64,000 nt of DNA from Panax quinquefolius (taxonomy: Eukaryota; Streptophyta; Magnoliopsida; Apiales; Araliaceae), in the NCBI GenBank assembly GCA_020205615.1, contig CM035173.1, positions 35,085,280 to 35,149,279 of the forward strand, read 5' to 3'. The notes below the pieces were generated by a model, which worked only from the letters and a program-made list of their open reading frames with translations, did not search any database and had not been told where the DNA came from. Both the position numbers and the translations under genes were made by a program. This document shows, one piece after another, positions 10,610 to 21,724 of this stretch; the stretch's first letter is position 1; every line of letters starts with the position of its first letter.

Positions 10610-10978
10610 GGACCGCGAATCCGAATGTATGTAAATCGGATAGATGCGTTTGGCACAACGTCACAAATCTGTAGAACAAAAAACTAGGGTCAACTCATAC
10701 GCCTCCCACAACAAAACACCAAATGACCCACTTCCTCCGGAGCCCAGAACAGAGATGTCATGGACTAATCACACCGCCACAAAAAGTGTCATGCCTTTCG
10801 TGCCAAGACGACATGCCTGTGGTACCCCCATAGGTGGTTATAACTCAGGTATACCCTACGGTATATTCTAACAAAAATATCATGTCACAACACATGCGAC
10901 ATAATACCAATAAAAATAAATACCGTGTCACAACACGTGCGACACAATATCCATAGAAATAGGGTGCTAATATATACA
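10610..10978. other. Non-coding LTR sequence of Y
   Basis: Higher-GC stretch containing CCTCCGGAGCCC and a GTATACCCTACGGTATA imperfect palindrome (10850-10866). It is of a type common in gypsy LTRs and I see no gene. The open frame at 10644-10871 has no recognisable domain. Confidence 0.5.
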
Positions 10979-10981
10979 TGT

Positions 10982-11972
10982 CACTACCAAAAAAATGGTC
11001 ATTTGTGATGGACAAAATCCATCACAAAAAGTAGGAAAACCATCACGAAAGGTTTATGTGATGGCTTTAAGCATCACAATGGCCGTCTTGTATACGCCCA
11101 TCATGAAAGGTTTTACGTGATGGTTTTGGCAATCACGCAAATACTTAGTGCTTTTGTGATGATTAATACAATCACATTAACACGTAATCTATTGTGATTG
11201 TCAAAGTCATCACAAAAAAACAAGATTTTAGGGATCAAATGTAAGAACGTAAATCTCTATTTACGTATAATTTATTTCATTGTATTAATTGTATCTATAT
11301 TAATTGTATCAAATGATACTTGTAGGATTCGAACCCTCTCCCATTTACAAACTAAATAACGAGTATTACCACTACACCAAAGTCCATATCATTATTATAA
11401 TTTTAAAATAAAATATAAAAGGAAACATATGTGAGTTGACTTACTAAACAAAATTACTTATACATAAGATTTGGTGATTGCAATGCAGTTACAAATACTC
11501 TATGATGATGATAAAATTAGTCATCACTAAGAGTCATCATATATTTTATTGTTTTGTGATGGCTTAAAAATTCCATCACAAAATACCTTCTTTTTGTAAT
11601 TGTAAATAAAAGTTGTCACAAAAATCTATCTTTTTTAATGATTATCACGACCGTCATAAAATATTGTTTTGATTATTTCTTATATTAAAATATTAGTGAT
11701 AGCTTAAATGCAATCACGAAAAGGGTATATCTATAAGTGATGACTTAGTGTGTAACAAAAAGAAAATTTATTTTACGTGAAAAATTTTGTGTGATTGACA
11801 TGACCATCACAATTATAATACATTGATGGCAAGATTAATCATCACTAAGAGCCATCATATATACTATTATTTTGTGATTGCTTAAAAAGTCCATCACAAA
11901 TTACTATCTTTTGTAATTGTTTTTAAAAACTGTCACAAAATTTCGTCACGTATTCTTGTTTTTCTAGTAGTG
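10982..11972. mobile_element. Non-autonomous CACTA transposon
   Basis: A 991 bp element starting CACTACCAAAAAAATGG and ending TTTTTCTAGTAGTG, i.e. CACTACTAGAAAAA on the other strand. It is flanked by the 3 bp duplication TGT (10979-10981, 11973-11975) typical of the superfamily. Both subterminal regions are packed with copies of TTTGTGATGG and CCATCACAAA in both orientations, as expected for transposase-binding subterminal repeats. No transposase frame is present. Confidence 0.9.
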
Positions 11973-12689
11973 TGTTGAACCAAATCAAATTATAATCACA
12001 ATGTCTCAAAAAGAAAGTAACTGTAAGACCCCAGCTTTTATAAATAAAGATGAATTTTCTATAAATATTATTTTTGAATATTATGGAATAAATTTGATAT
12101 AATGTTATAGTTGTGGGTAATATTTATAAATTTTGCAAAGTAAGCAAGTTGTTATAAAATATTCGTTTGGTGGGGAATATTCTTTTTTCGGGGAATATTA
12201 AATGCGACGGCTCAATCGATGGTGGACCCCTGGCGGAAGTATTGTCGTAGTTAGAAAATGACAAAATTATCTTTCTATAAAAATAACGGCGAGGTGTTAC
12301 CATTAAAAGCATTGAACTACCCGGTAGTAAAAAATACGATGTCTGGCGTGGTTGCGTAGTAGCACTGCGGTATTGATTATTGATCTTTACGTGAGAAGTC
12401 ACTTAGCTATACTCGATTATTACTTTCTGATAATTCTTGCATCATATCTCTTATATTATTGATTCAATTATTGTCACGATATCATCTCATATAATATGTT
12501 ATATTATTAATTGAGGCGACAAGTTATAAATGATTAATAATTGTTGAAAGATTAAATATGTGTTGATTAAAAATAAAATGATTTGTGGTAATATTTATTC
12601 AATCCTTGATGTATATAAAGAGTCACATTATGAGGCGTTTGTGGTAAGTTTGATTATTTTATGGGGGCCCATATGTCATCATCTAAGAG

Positions 12690-12965
12690 TCTCTTAAATC
12701 GATAGTATTTACCTTTGTGAATAGTAGTTACCTTCATCGATAGTATTTACCTTTGTGAATAGTAATTACCTTTGTGAATAGTAATTACCTTCGTCGATAG
12801 TAATTACCTTTGTGAATAGTAATTACCTTTGTGAATAATAATTACCTTTGTGAATAGTAATTACCTTAAATCGATAGTATTTACCTTTGTCGATAGTAAT
12901 TACCTTCTTGATATAAGTAATTACCTTCGTCGATAGTAATTACCTTCGTCGATAGTAATTACCCC
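12690..12965 (+). repeat. U3 repeats, first LTR
   Basis: About fourteen copies of an 18-19 base unit, TAGTAATTACCTTTGTGAA or its variant with CTTCGTCGA. They lie 160-430 bases before the TATA box, where enhancer repeats of plant LTR promoters usually lie. Copy number differs among the three LTRs. Confidence 0.9.
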
Positions 12966-13120
12966 TTCATGAAATAGTAGTTGTCCTTGATATTACCAAG
13001 AGTTAAGCGCCTCTTGATTGTTCCAGGGTTAATTACCCTTCCATGAATAGTAGTTGTCTCTTGATATTACGAAGAGTCATTTTGACCCTTCGTTAAGACC
13101 AAGAGCCACCCTCGGTTTTC

Positions 13121-13129
13121 TATAAATAG
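13121..13129 (+). promoter_or_regulatory. TATA box, first LTR
   Basis: TATAAATAG, identical in all three LTRs, followed 60-70 bases later by a GAGAGAGAAACTATA leader. Confidence 0.7.
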
Positions 13130-13474
13130 AAAGCTCATTCCTTCATTATTTCTTACGAATTCATTTAAACTCTGAGAGAGAAACTATATAGAGAAAGAAG
13201 AAAAGTATTTATTTCACTTTTTCAATATTGAGTTCTTCTTTTCATTATTTGTTGTACTAGTAAAGGGGTGTTATTCTTTCTTATTCATGAAGAGGATATT
13301 ATTATTCCATTACTTTATTATTACATTGGAATTCTTATTCATGAAGAGACACCTACCTACTTGGTGAAATTATTCCATTCTTTATTATTACATTTGGAAT
13401 AACTTTTGTATCTGTGGCATACCTATACATAATCTGTATCGTGGTTTACCTATACTTGGTGACATTCTTCTATT

Positions 13475-13715
13475 ATTACATTGGAACATCACATGCATGT
13501 GTTTTACAGGACTGGTTAAAATCTTTATTATTATTACATTGGAACATCACATGCATGTGTTTTACAGGACTGGTTCCGTCTTTATCATTACATTGGAATA
13601 TCCTATCGTGTGTTTTACAGGATGCAGTTCCATCTTTATTATTACATTTGGAACATCACATGGGTGTGAATTTCACGACTTTGGTTTATTATTATTATTA
13701 CATTGGAATAACTTT
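13475..13715 (+). repeat. R/U5 repeats of about 57 bases, first LTR
   Basis: Four to five diverged copies of a unit running TTACATTGGAACATCACATG, then a TGTTTTACAGGACTGGTTCC block and a CTTTATTATTA spacer. Equivalents occur at 19505-19760 and 25525-25790, and in reverse in the ATCGA element LTRs (44680-44920, 50985-51215). Confidence 0.85.
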
Positions 13716-14770
13716 ATACATCTGATCTGCATGCGTGGTGATTTCCTTTGTTATTCCATTCTTTATTATACCCGGTTGGTTAAAACTTTAACTTCTATAC
13801 TCCATGAAATTAGTAGAATATTCTTGATATTTGCGTTTCATCCAATATCTTTTCATGGAAATATTCTTACGATCATTCTTGAATTTTACTCTACAAAGCG
13901 ATATCATGTTGACAATTTGGGCGTTATTAGTTCTGAATAAATTAATTAAATGAACTTGTTTTATTGAATTATTATGTCATTGTCATCATCATCATGTTAT
14001 ATTATGTTATCTTTGGCTTCGTGCATAGATGAATTTAGTATGATTATGACCGGGGATCATTCGGTATAATCATGGCTTGTTATAAATGATGTGATAAAAG
14101 TCCTCAGTGGCCTGTAATGCAGTGATGGATAGTTTTTGGTATGATTATGACCAGGGGTGATTCGGTATAGTCATGACCATTAATAATTTAATGAAAATCC
14201 TTGGCCAGTAGTACGGGGATGATTAGATATTGTGGTTTATTCATTAAAGCGAGTCTTAGTGATAAAAATTTATGAAAACCTTTTAAAACCTAAAAGATAG
14301 TAGACTTTATTTTCTACTTGACTCTTTTAATGGATTGCATATTCATTTGCAGATTAAACCGGTTGTCTATTGTATTTTATCGGTTTAACATTGTTGAAGA
14401 CTATTGATAATTTATTACGCATTATCTTAGTTATAATATTTCTTCTTGGGCTAGTTGAGCTCACCCTTTCTTTCACTTTATTCTCTTGAAATGAGAATAT
14501 AGGCGGGGACGAGTCGGGGAGCGGAGTAATGGTCGAGAGGATAGCATTAGTAGTCCTCACTTTATTACGTGAAATAGTGTGATAATAATTGTAATGAGGA
14601 CTCCTTTTGAGTTTGTATAATATCTAGTAGACAATATTTGTATTCAAACTCACGGTTTATGTCGTATTGTACCACAGCAGTTATATTAATGTAAGTTGTA
14701 TTTAAATTACATACCATATAAGTGGCGACCCAAAATGGGTGGCGTATACCTAATTTTGAGGCGTCATAGT

Positions 14771-14783
14771 TGGTATCGAGCTT
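14771..14783 (+). promoter_or_regulatory. Primer-binding site, first internal region
   Basis: TGGTATCGAGCTT, two bases after the LTR end; one base short of the canonical initiator-methionine PBS TGGTATCAGAGC. The continuation CTTAGGATATGATCC is shared with the second copy. Confidence 0.8.
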
Positions 14784-15148
14784 AGGATATGATCCACGGC
14801 TAAGATGTGAGACTAGAACTATGAGGGAGAAATAGGGAATTCCTTCGCTAGTATGACCTACCTAAATTTATTTGGTATTTGATTGGTGGGTTGAGTATAG
14901 TGATAATATGTTCCATGTCAATTAACCCTTATTTTGTGGCGGTGTTTGAAAATGGCATCCGGAGAATGTTGAGAATCTTTGAGATAAGCGATGAAGCACA
15001 TGAGAGTGTTGATTCTCCACGAACAATAATCGGGACGATACGATAATAATCGATAATCCTGGCAGTAAACAACAACAACTAATGATAACCATCGAGGGGA
15101 AATTATCATCTGCTAAGAATGGTAACCACTTACGTTGTCAATCATGCA

Positions 15149-15193
15149 TGTAATATAAATTGTGGAAGAGAAGGTCACTTAGCTCGATTTTGT
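15149..15193 (+). pseudogene. Gag CCHC zinc-knuckle relic
   Basis: TGT AAT ATA AAT TGT GGA... translates as CNINCGREGHLARFC, a nucleocapsid knuckle with one extra residue between the first two cysteines (C-X3-C-X4-H-X4-C instead of C-X2-C). The knuckle follows directly on gag N-terminal sequence, so the capsid core is missing. Confidence 0.75.
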
Positions 15194-15349
15194 TTGCACA
15201 AAAGACAAATTCAACTAGGATGGAGGCACCAAAGGTGGATATGGACAAAAACAAAGTCGTTGGTTTAGGAAGTGCATTTTTTCGACTTCTCACGAGGAAC
15301 GAGAATCAGACACGAATAAAATTATCACGGGTTAGTTAATTATAAGCTC

Positions 15350-15712
15350 TTTGAAGTCTATACCTTATAAGATACCGGTTCTACCCATTATTTTATTTCA
15401 CTTAGTTGTGTTCAGCGTTTAAATTTGACTCAGAAGAAGTTAAACTTTGACTTATTGGTTGAAACTTAGTTAGTAGGAGCCTTAAGTTCTGCTTATTTTT
15501 AAATCTTGTTTGATTCAAATAAACATTTTCACGTTACTGTCGATCTTATCTTTTTGAAAATATTTGCCTTTGATGTGATTTTAGGAATCAATTGGTTAAC
15601 TACTCATCATGCTTTTCGTAAGGTTGTTAGCTTTTATATTCATAACCAACTTGTTGTGCGAATTGAAGTAACCAAACTACTAAAAGTCAATTATTATCAT
15701 ATCAAGCCATAA
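15350..15712 (+). pseudogene. Retropepsin (gypsy aspartic protease) relic
   Basis: The active-site codons GAT ACC GGT TCT (DTGS) stand at 15371-15382. About 65 codons later comes FDVILGINWLTTHHA (from 15569), a signature of gypsy proteases. Frames are broken between them: a stop follows shortly after the active site and the second half is read from 15506. In life the enzyme would cut the Gag-Pol polyprotein; here it is not expressible as a whole. The second copy is at 21355-21724 and a mutated minus-strand copy lies near 48700-49045. Confidence 0.8.
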
Positions 15713-15719
15713 GTAAAGA

Positions 15720-17300
15720 GCCCCGAACCTTTCGTTGTTGACTTCCTTGTGTGGAATGCTGCAAAAGCGGACTTTACGTAAGCGACATCGTGAATGAAGA
15801 TGGCAAGTTTATAGGTATCATTGTGAGGTCTTATCTCTAGGTTAAGGGATAGAAGTCACAGTTGGTATCGATGTGACGTCTTATCAAGTCTTGGATGAGA
15901 GTCACGATTTTGAATGATATTTCTATTATTAATAAATTTCTGGCGTATTCTTGAAGACTTCTTAGCCTACTTAGGCGTGAAATCAAATTTAAGTATTGAC
16001 CCCGATTATAAAACCCATTTCTTAAACCCTCAAATATTTCTTCAACTAAAATGAGCAGTTTCGTGGTTTATGATGAAAGTCATAATAAAAGCATTGGACT
16101 AATGAAAATCATGGGTATCGTGGTATTAGTAAGTGTTATGATGAGTTATGTTGGTTAGTATGTGAAAACATGAAAGTTTCTTAAAAATCACAAGGAGTTA
16201 AAACCAGTTTTGGTGAAAAAGCGTAACATGAAATTCAATTGACCAAATCTCCTATTATATTTTGAATTTTTGGGTGTGGTTAAGTCCTAGAGTTAGATCT
16301 ATGAGTTACCTAACTAATCCAAGTGGAATCAATGAAAAAGGTGTTGTAGATTTTTTAGGTGTGGACTGATTTTAGCAAAGGAGTCAAAACTTGAAAATGT
16401 CCAAAAAACTGCTGCCCACATTTTTGTAAGGGCTGTTTCGGCCACTTAATTAGTGAGAAAATTCAGGCCTTTTGGGACATAAAAATATATGGTATAAAGA
16501 ACATCGTGTCCAAAAATGAGCTCATTCCGACTTAAAATGAGCAAGTTATGACCATTTCAATATTTAGGTTTTTTTGACGAAAAATGCTATAAGCGGAGTT
16601 CTATAACTCAGATGACCATGAAATTTAAAGCTGGAGGCTCACATTAACATGTGTAAGGTCCTGCCAAGATTTGGGAATTTTGGAGTTAAACTTGAGGTAG
16701 CTAATTTCTTAAGGAATTAATTAGAAATTGATTTTTGAAAATAGTAAATGAATTTTAAAATTCCGAGAAAATATATTTTCATTATGGGACTATATTATGC
16801 TAAATCCCAGAAAAGAAATATTTTTGGGACTGATTTGGTATTTTTCATGAAAATAGTTTAATTCTGAACATATGAGTTAAATATGTTATGTGAAGTAACA
16901 AAGTTGAAAATAGGATTTTATGGCTAGAGAATCCTATATAGAGTATATGCATATTTTTTGAGGATTTGATAATTGGTGATGATATCTTATGAGTATGGCA
17001 TTTTGAATGATTAAATGCATTATATGGTAAAGCGTAAACAATTGAGATAAATTGTTTATAAATTTAAAAGTGATTAAAATATTGTTATAATATTAATGAT
17101 ATTAGATTATGAGATTATTAAGTGATTGATAACATGGGGATATTCTTGAATCTGGATAAATTATATTATAAATGTTTAATATTTATCCTTTATCTCATTT
17201 GATTGATTCTTTATATCATTATCCTCATTGCTTATATTATGTTGAAAGTCATCTACATGGCTTTGGTGCATAGATGGACTTGGTATGATTATGACCGAGG
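15720..17300 (+). other. Non-coding internal stretch of the array element
   Basis: No frame of interest. It contains blocks conserved among all family members, such as CAAAAATGAGCTCATT, ATGAGCAAGTTATGACCATT, AAAATAGTAAATGAA and the palindrome ACAATTGAGATAAATTGT (about 17039). The block around AAATAGTAAATGA is also recognisable in the X LTR (6080-6360), which implies exchange of modules between LTR and interior within this superfamily. Confidence 0.6.
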
Positions 17301-17339
17301 ATTGTTTTATATAATCATAACCGTAATTGAAAACTTACG

Positions 17340-17610
17340 ATTATCTTCTTTAGTAGTAGTGCATGGATAATTTGTGGTCGTGATACTAATGAATACCACG
17401 ATTATCTTTGGTAGTAGTGCATGGATAATTTGTGGTCGTGATCTTAATGAATACACGATTATCTTTGGTAGTAGTGCATGGATAATTTGTGGTCGTGATA
17501 CTAATGAATACACGATTATCTTTGGTAGTAGTGCATGGATAATTTGTGGTCGTGATACTAATGAATACGATTATCTTTGGTAGTAGTGCATGGATAATTA
17601 ATGGTGCGTT
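17340..17610 (+). repeat. 57-base tandem repeats, first internal region
   Basis: Four and a half units of CACGATTATCTTTGGTAG, TAGTGCATGGATAATTTGTG, GTCGTGATACTAATGAATA. Because 57 is divisible by three, a frame stays open and reads TIIFGSSAWIICGRDTNEY over and over (17374-17583). Units with the same core extend more loosely to 17960. Each repeat run is preceded by a dyad, GGTATGATTATGACC with GGTATAATCATGACC. Confidence 0.9.
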
Positions 17611-18048
17611 GATCTTAATGAATATCCTTGGCACATAGTGCGGGGATGATTCGATGATATGGATTAATTATTGAAATGAGTCTCGTGAATGAAATATTAA
17701 TTCATGGATGTGGTAAAAGTCGTCTTTGGTAGTAGTGCATTGATAGACTTGGTATGATTATGACCAAGGATTATTGATTATAATCATGGCCATAATAATT
17801 GAAAACACGAATATCCTTGGCGATGGTGCATGGATAATTAGTGGTCGTGATACTATTAAGTGCGTCTCGGCATTATTGGTTTCTGATTTGTATATCTTTG
17901 GCTTTGTAGTGCAAAGATGAATTGTTAATGAATATCTTTGGCGGATTGCGAAGATGAATTTAATATTTTTAACGATAAAGGTATTCAAGGTATCCTCACC
18001 TCTTTATCATATCGAATCGTACCCTAATTTAGAGGCGAAAATTTCATA

Positions 18049-18058
18049 AGAAGGGAGG
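18049..18058 (+). promoter_or_regulatory. Polypurine tract before the second LTR
   Basis: AGAAGGGAGG lies one base before the LTR start TGTAAGACC at 18060. The same tract precedes the third LTR at about 24006-24015. Confidence 0.8.
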
Positions 18059-18734
18059 TTGTAAGACCCGACTTTTATAAATAAAGATGAATTTTCTATA
18101 AATATTATTTTTGAATATTATGGAATAAATTTGATATAATGTTATAGTTGTGGGTAATATTTATAAATTTTGCAAAGTAAGCAAGTTGTTATAAAATATT
18201 ACGTTTGGTGGGGAATATTCTTTTTGTCGGGGAATATTAAATGCGACGGCTCAATCGATGGTGGACCCCTAACGGAAGTATTATCGTAGTTAGAAAATGC
18301 GACAAAATTATCTTTCTATAAAAATAACGGCGGAGGTATTACCGTTAAAAGCTGTTGAACTACCCGTAGTAAAAGTAATGATGTCTGGCGTGGTTGCGTA
18401 GTAGCACTTGCGGTATTGATTATTGATCTTCGTGAGAAGTCACTTAGCTATACTCGATTATTACTTTCTGATAATTGCTTGCATCATATCTCTTATATTA
18501 TTGATTCAATTATTGTCACGATATCATACATATAATATGTTATATTATTAATTGAGGCGACAAGTTATAAATGATTAATAATTGTTGAAAGATTAAATAT
18601 GTGTTGATTAAAAATAAAATGATTTGTGGTAATATTTATTCAATCCTTGATGTATATAAAGAGTGCATTATGAGGCGTTTGTGGTAAGTTTGATTATTTT
18701 ATGGGGGCCCCATATGTCATCATCTAAGAGTCTC

Positions 18735-19000
18735 TTAAATCGATAGTATTTACCTTTGTGAATAGTAATTACCTTTGTGAATACCTTCGTGATAATTTAC
18801 CTTTGTGATAGTAATTACCCTTTGTGAATAGTAATTACCTTTGTGAATAGTAATTACCTTTGTGAATAATTACCTTCATCGATAGTAATTACCTTCGTCG
18901 ATAGTAATTACCTTCGTCAATAGTAATTACCTTCGTCGATAGTAATTACCTTCTTCAATAGTAATTACCTTCGTAATAATTATAGTAATTACCCCCTTCG
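18735..19000 (+). repeat. U3 repeats, second LTR
   Basis: Same 18-19 base unit as in the first LTR, with a different copy number and a different order of the TTTGTGAA and TTCGTCGA variants. Confidence 0.88.
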
Positions 19001-19147
19001 CAAATAGTAGTTGTCCCTTGATATTACGAGAGTTAAGCGCCTCTTGATTGTTCGAGGGTTAATTACCCCTTCATGAAATAGTAGTTGTCTCTTGATATTA
19101 CGAAGTCATTTTGACCCCGTTAAGACCAAAGCCACCCTCGGTTTTTC

Positions 19148-19156
19148 TATAAATAG
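19148..19156 (+). promoter_or_regulatory. TATA box, second LTR
   Basis: TATAAATAG in the same context as 13121. Confidence 0.7.
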
Positions 19157-21009
19157 AAAGCTCATTCCTTCATTATTTCTTACGAATTCATTGAAACTAC
19201 TGAGAGAAAAACTATAGAGAAAAGAAGAAAAGTATTACGCTTTACTTCACTTTTCGATATTCAGTTCTTCTAAGGTAAGGGATATTATTTGTTGTACCAG
19301 TAAGAGTGTTATTCTTTCTTATTCATGAAGAGAACTTACATTATTCCATTCTTTATTATTACATTGGAATAACTTTGATATCTGTGACATACCTATACTT
19401 GGTGAAATCCTCTGTTATTCCATTTTTTATTATTACATTGGAATAACTTTGTATCTGTGGCATACCTATACATAATCTGTATCGTGGTTTACCCTATACT
19501 TGGTGACATTCTTCTATTATTACATTTGGAACATCACATGCATGTGTTTTTACAGGACTGGTTTAAATCTTTATTATTATTACATTGGAACATCACATGC
19601 ATGTGTTTTACACGGACACAGTTCCGTCTTTATCATTACTGTTGGAATATCCTATCATCTGTGTTTTACAGGATGCGGTTCCATCTTTATTATTACATTG
19701 GAACATCACATCGGTGTGAATTTCACGACACAGTTACATTATTATTATTACATTGGAATAACACATCATCTGAATCTACCGCGTGCGTGGTGATTTCCTT
19801 TGTTATTCCATTCTTTATTATACCCAGTTGGTTAAAACTTTGACTTCTATACTCCATGAAATTAGTAGAATATTCTTGATATTTGCGTTTCATCCAAGTA
19901 TCTTTTCATGGAAATATTCTTACGATCATTCTTGAATTTTACTCTACTGAAAGCGATATCGTGTTGACAATTTGGGCGTTATTAGTTCTGAATAAATTAA
20001 TTCGTGAACTTGTTTTATTGAATTATTATGTCATTGTCATCATCCTCGTGTTATATTATGTTATCTTTGGCTTCGTGTGCATAGATGAATTTAGTATGAT
20101 TATGACCGAGGATCATTCGGTATAATCATGGCTTGTTATAAATGATGTGATAAAAGTCCTCGATGGCACATGTAATGCGGTGATGGATAGTTTTTGGTAT
20201 GATTATGACCGGGGGTGATTCGGTATAGTCGTGACCATTGATAATTTGATGAAAATCCTTGGCCGTGGTAGTGCGAGGATGATTAGATATTGTGGTTTAT
20301 TCATTAAAAGCGAGTCTTAGTGATAAAAATTTATGAAAACCTTTTAAAACCTAAAAGATAGTAGACTTTATTTTCTACTTGACTCTTTTAATGGATTACG
20401 TATTCAGCTGCAGATTAAAGCTTTGTCTATTGTATTTTATCGGTTTAACATTGTTGAAGACTATTGATAATTTATTACGCATTATCTTAGTTATAATATT
20501 TCTTCTTGGGCTAGTTGAGCTCACCCTTTCTTTCCTTTATTCTCTTGAAATGAGAATATAGGCTTTGGGGACGAGTCGGGGAGCGGAGTAATGGTCCGAG
20601 AGGATAGCATTAGTAGTCCTCACTATTACGTGAAATAGTGTGATAATAATTGTAATGAGGACTCCTTTTGAGTTTGTATAATATCTAGTAGACAATATTT
20701 GTATTCAAACTCACGATTTATATCGTATTGTACCGCGATTATATTAGTAAGTTGTATTTAAATTACATACCATATAAATGGCGACCCAAGATGGGTGGCG
20801 TATACCTAATTTTGGGGCGTCATAGTTGGTATCGAGCTTAGGATATGATCCACAGCTAAGATGTGAGACTAGAACTATGAGGGGAGAAATAGGGAATTCC
20901 TTCGCTAGTATGACCTACCTAAGTTTATTTGGTATTTGATTGGTCGGTCAGAGTATAGTGATAATATGTTGCATGTCAATTAACCCTTATTTTGTGGCAG
21001 TGTTTGAAA

Positions 21010-21174
21010 ATGGCATCCGAGAATGTTGAGAATAGCAATGGAGCACAGAAGACTGTTGATTCTCCACAGATCAATAATCAGGACGATGTGCAACAGGATG
21101 GCGATAATCCTCATGTAAACAACAACACTAATCAAATGCGGAGGAGGGACACATGTCAATCAAAGCAAGCATAA
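21010..21174 (+). pseudogene. Miniature gag N-terminus
   Basis: An open frame from ATG reads MASENVENSNGAQKTVDSPQ and continues with Asn/Gln/Asp-rich sequence to a TAA at 21174, 54 codons. It runs straight into remnants of the zinc knuckle (NWKREGHLARFC in another frame) with no capsid core between. A typical gypsy gag has several hundred residues before the knuckle, so an internal deletion removed them. The first unit carries the same join in worse condition (14952-15193), so the deletion predates the array. Confidence 0.6.
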
Positions 21175-21354
21175 TATAATTGGAAGAGAGAAGGTCACTT
21201 AGCTCGATTTTGTCGTTTCATAAAAACAAATTCAACTAGGGATGGAGGCACCAAAGGTCGGATCTGGACAAACCAAAGTCCGTGGTTTAAGAGCATTTTT
21301 TTCTCGTGACGAGGAACCCGAATAAAATTATCACGGGTAAGTTAATCATAAGCT

Positions 21355-21724
21355 CTTGAAGTCTATACCGTGTTAGATACCGGTTCTACCCACTCTTTTA
21401 TTTCACCTAGTTGTGTTCAACGTTTAAATTTGACTCAGAAGAAGTTAAACTTTAACTTATTGGTTAAAATTTTGTTAGTAGGAGCCTTAAATTCTGCTTA
21501 CTATTTTTAAATCTTGTTTGATTCAAATAAACATTTTCACGTTACCTGTCGATCTTATCTTTTTGAAAATATTTGCCTTTGATGTGATTTTAGGAATCAA
21601 TTGGTTAACTACTCATCATGCTTTTCGTAAGGTTGTTAGCTTTTATATTCATAACCAACTTGTTGTGCGAATTCAAGTAACCAAACTACTAAAGTCAATT
21701 ATTGTCATATCAAGCCATAAGTAA
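21355..21724 (+). pseudogene. Retropepsin relic, second copy
   Basis: Reads LDTGSTHSFIS around the active-site codons at 21376-21387 and FDVILGINWLTTHHAF further on (frame open 21518-21724). At least one frameshift separates the two halves. Active-site residues are intact. Confidence 0.8.

Larger units (their letters stand above)
12022..14768 (+). mobile_element. First LTR of the array
   Basis: A 2.75 kb LTR from TGTAAGACCCC to GGCGTCATA, the last bases being a changed GTCACA. Order: U3 with 18-19 base repeats (12690-12965), TATA box at 13121, then an R/U5 part with about 57-base repeats (13480-13700) and hairpin-forming GATTATGACC/GGTATAATCA pairs (14030-14180). The frames at 13414-13725 and 13497-13940 are translations of the repeats. 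Confidence 0.88.
14769..18059 (+). mobile_element. First internal region of the array
   Basis: 3.3 kb. After the PBS come a gag start relic (ATGGCATCCGGAG at 14952, now frameshifted), a CCHC knuckle relic (15149-15193), a retropepsin relic (15371-15710), then 2.3 kb of non-coding sequence with 57-base repeats and a PPT (18049-18058). No RT, RNase H or integrase motifs are visible. Near-identical in order to 20825-24016. Confidence 0.8.
18060..20824 (+). mobile_element. Second LTR of the array
   Basis: 2.77 kb, same organisation as the first: U3 repeats 18735-19000, TATA box 19148-19156, R/U5 repeats 19505-19760, end GGCGTCATA. It serves as 3' LTR of the first unit and 5' LTR of the second. 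It shares the non-standard CATA end with the first LTR but not with the outer right end (CACA), which suggests the first two derive from each other. Confidence 0.88.

Noticed and set aside
12690..12965. Regular repeats and spacers resembling a CRISPR array
   Set aside because: Units are head-to-tail variants of one 18-19 base word without unique spacers, in an LTR promoter of a plant genome.
13414..13940. Overlapping open frames of 103 and 147 codons
   Set aside because: They read through the 57-base LTR repeats in two frames, giving variants of the same YYIGTSHACVL-type peptide; equivalents at 19457-19843 and 25471-26024 have the same cause.
17307..17634. Repeated peptides on both strands, which could be taken for a repeat protein
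   Set aside because: Both strands stay open because the repeat period is 57; there is no start context, and the region lies between protease and PPT where the family has no gene.
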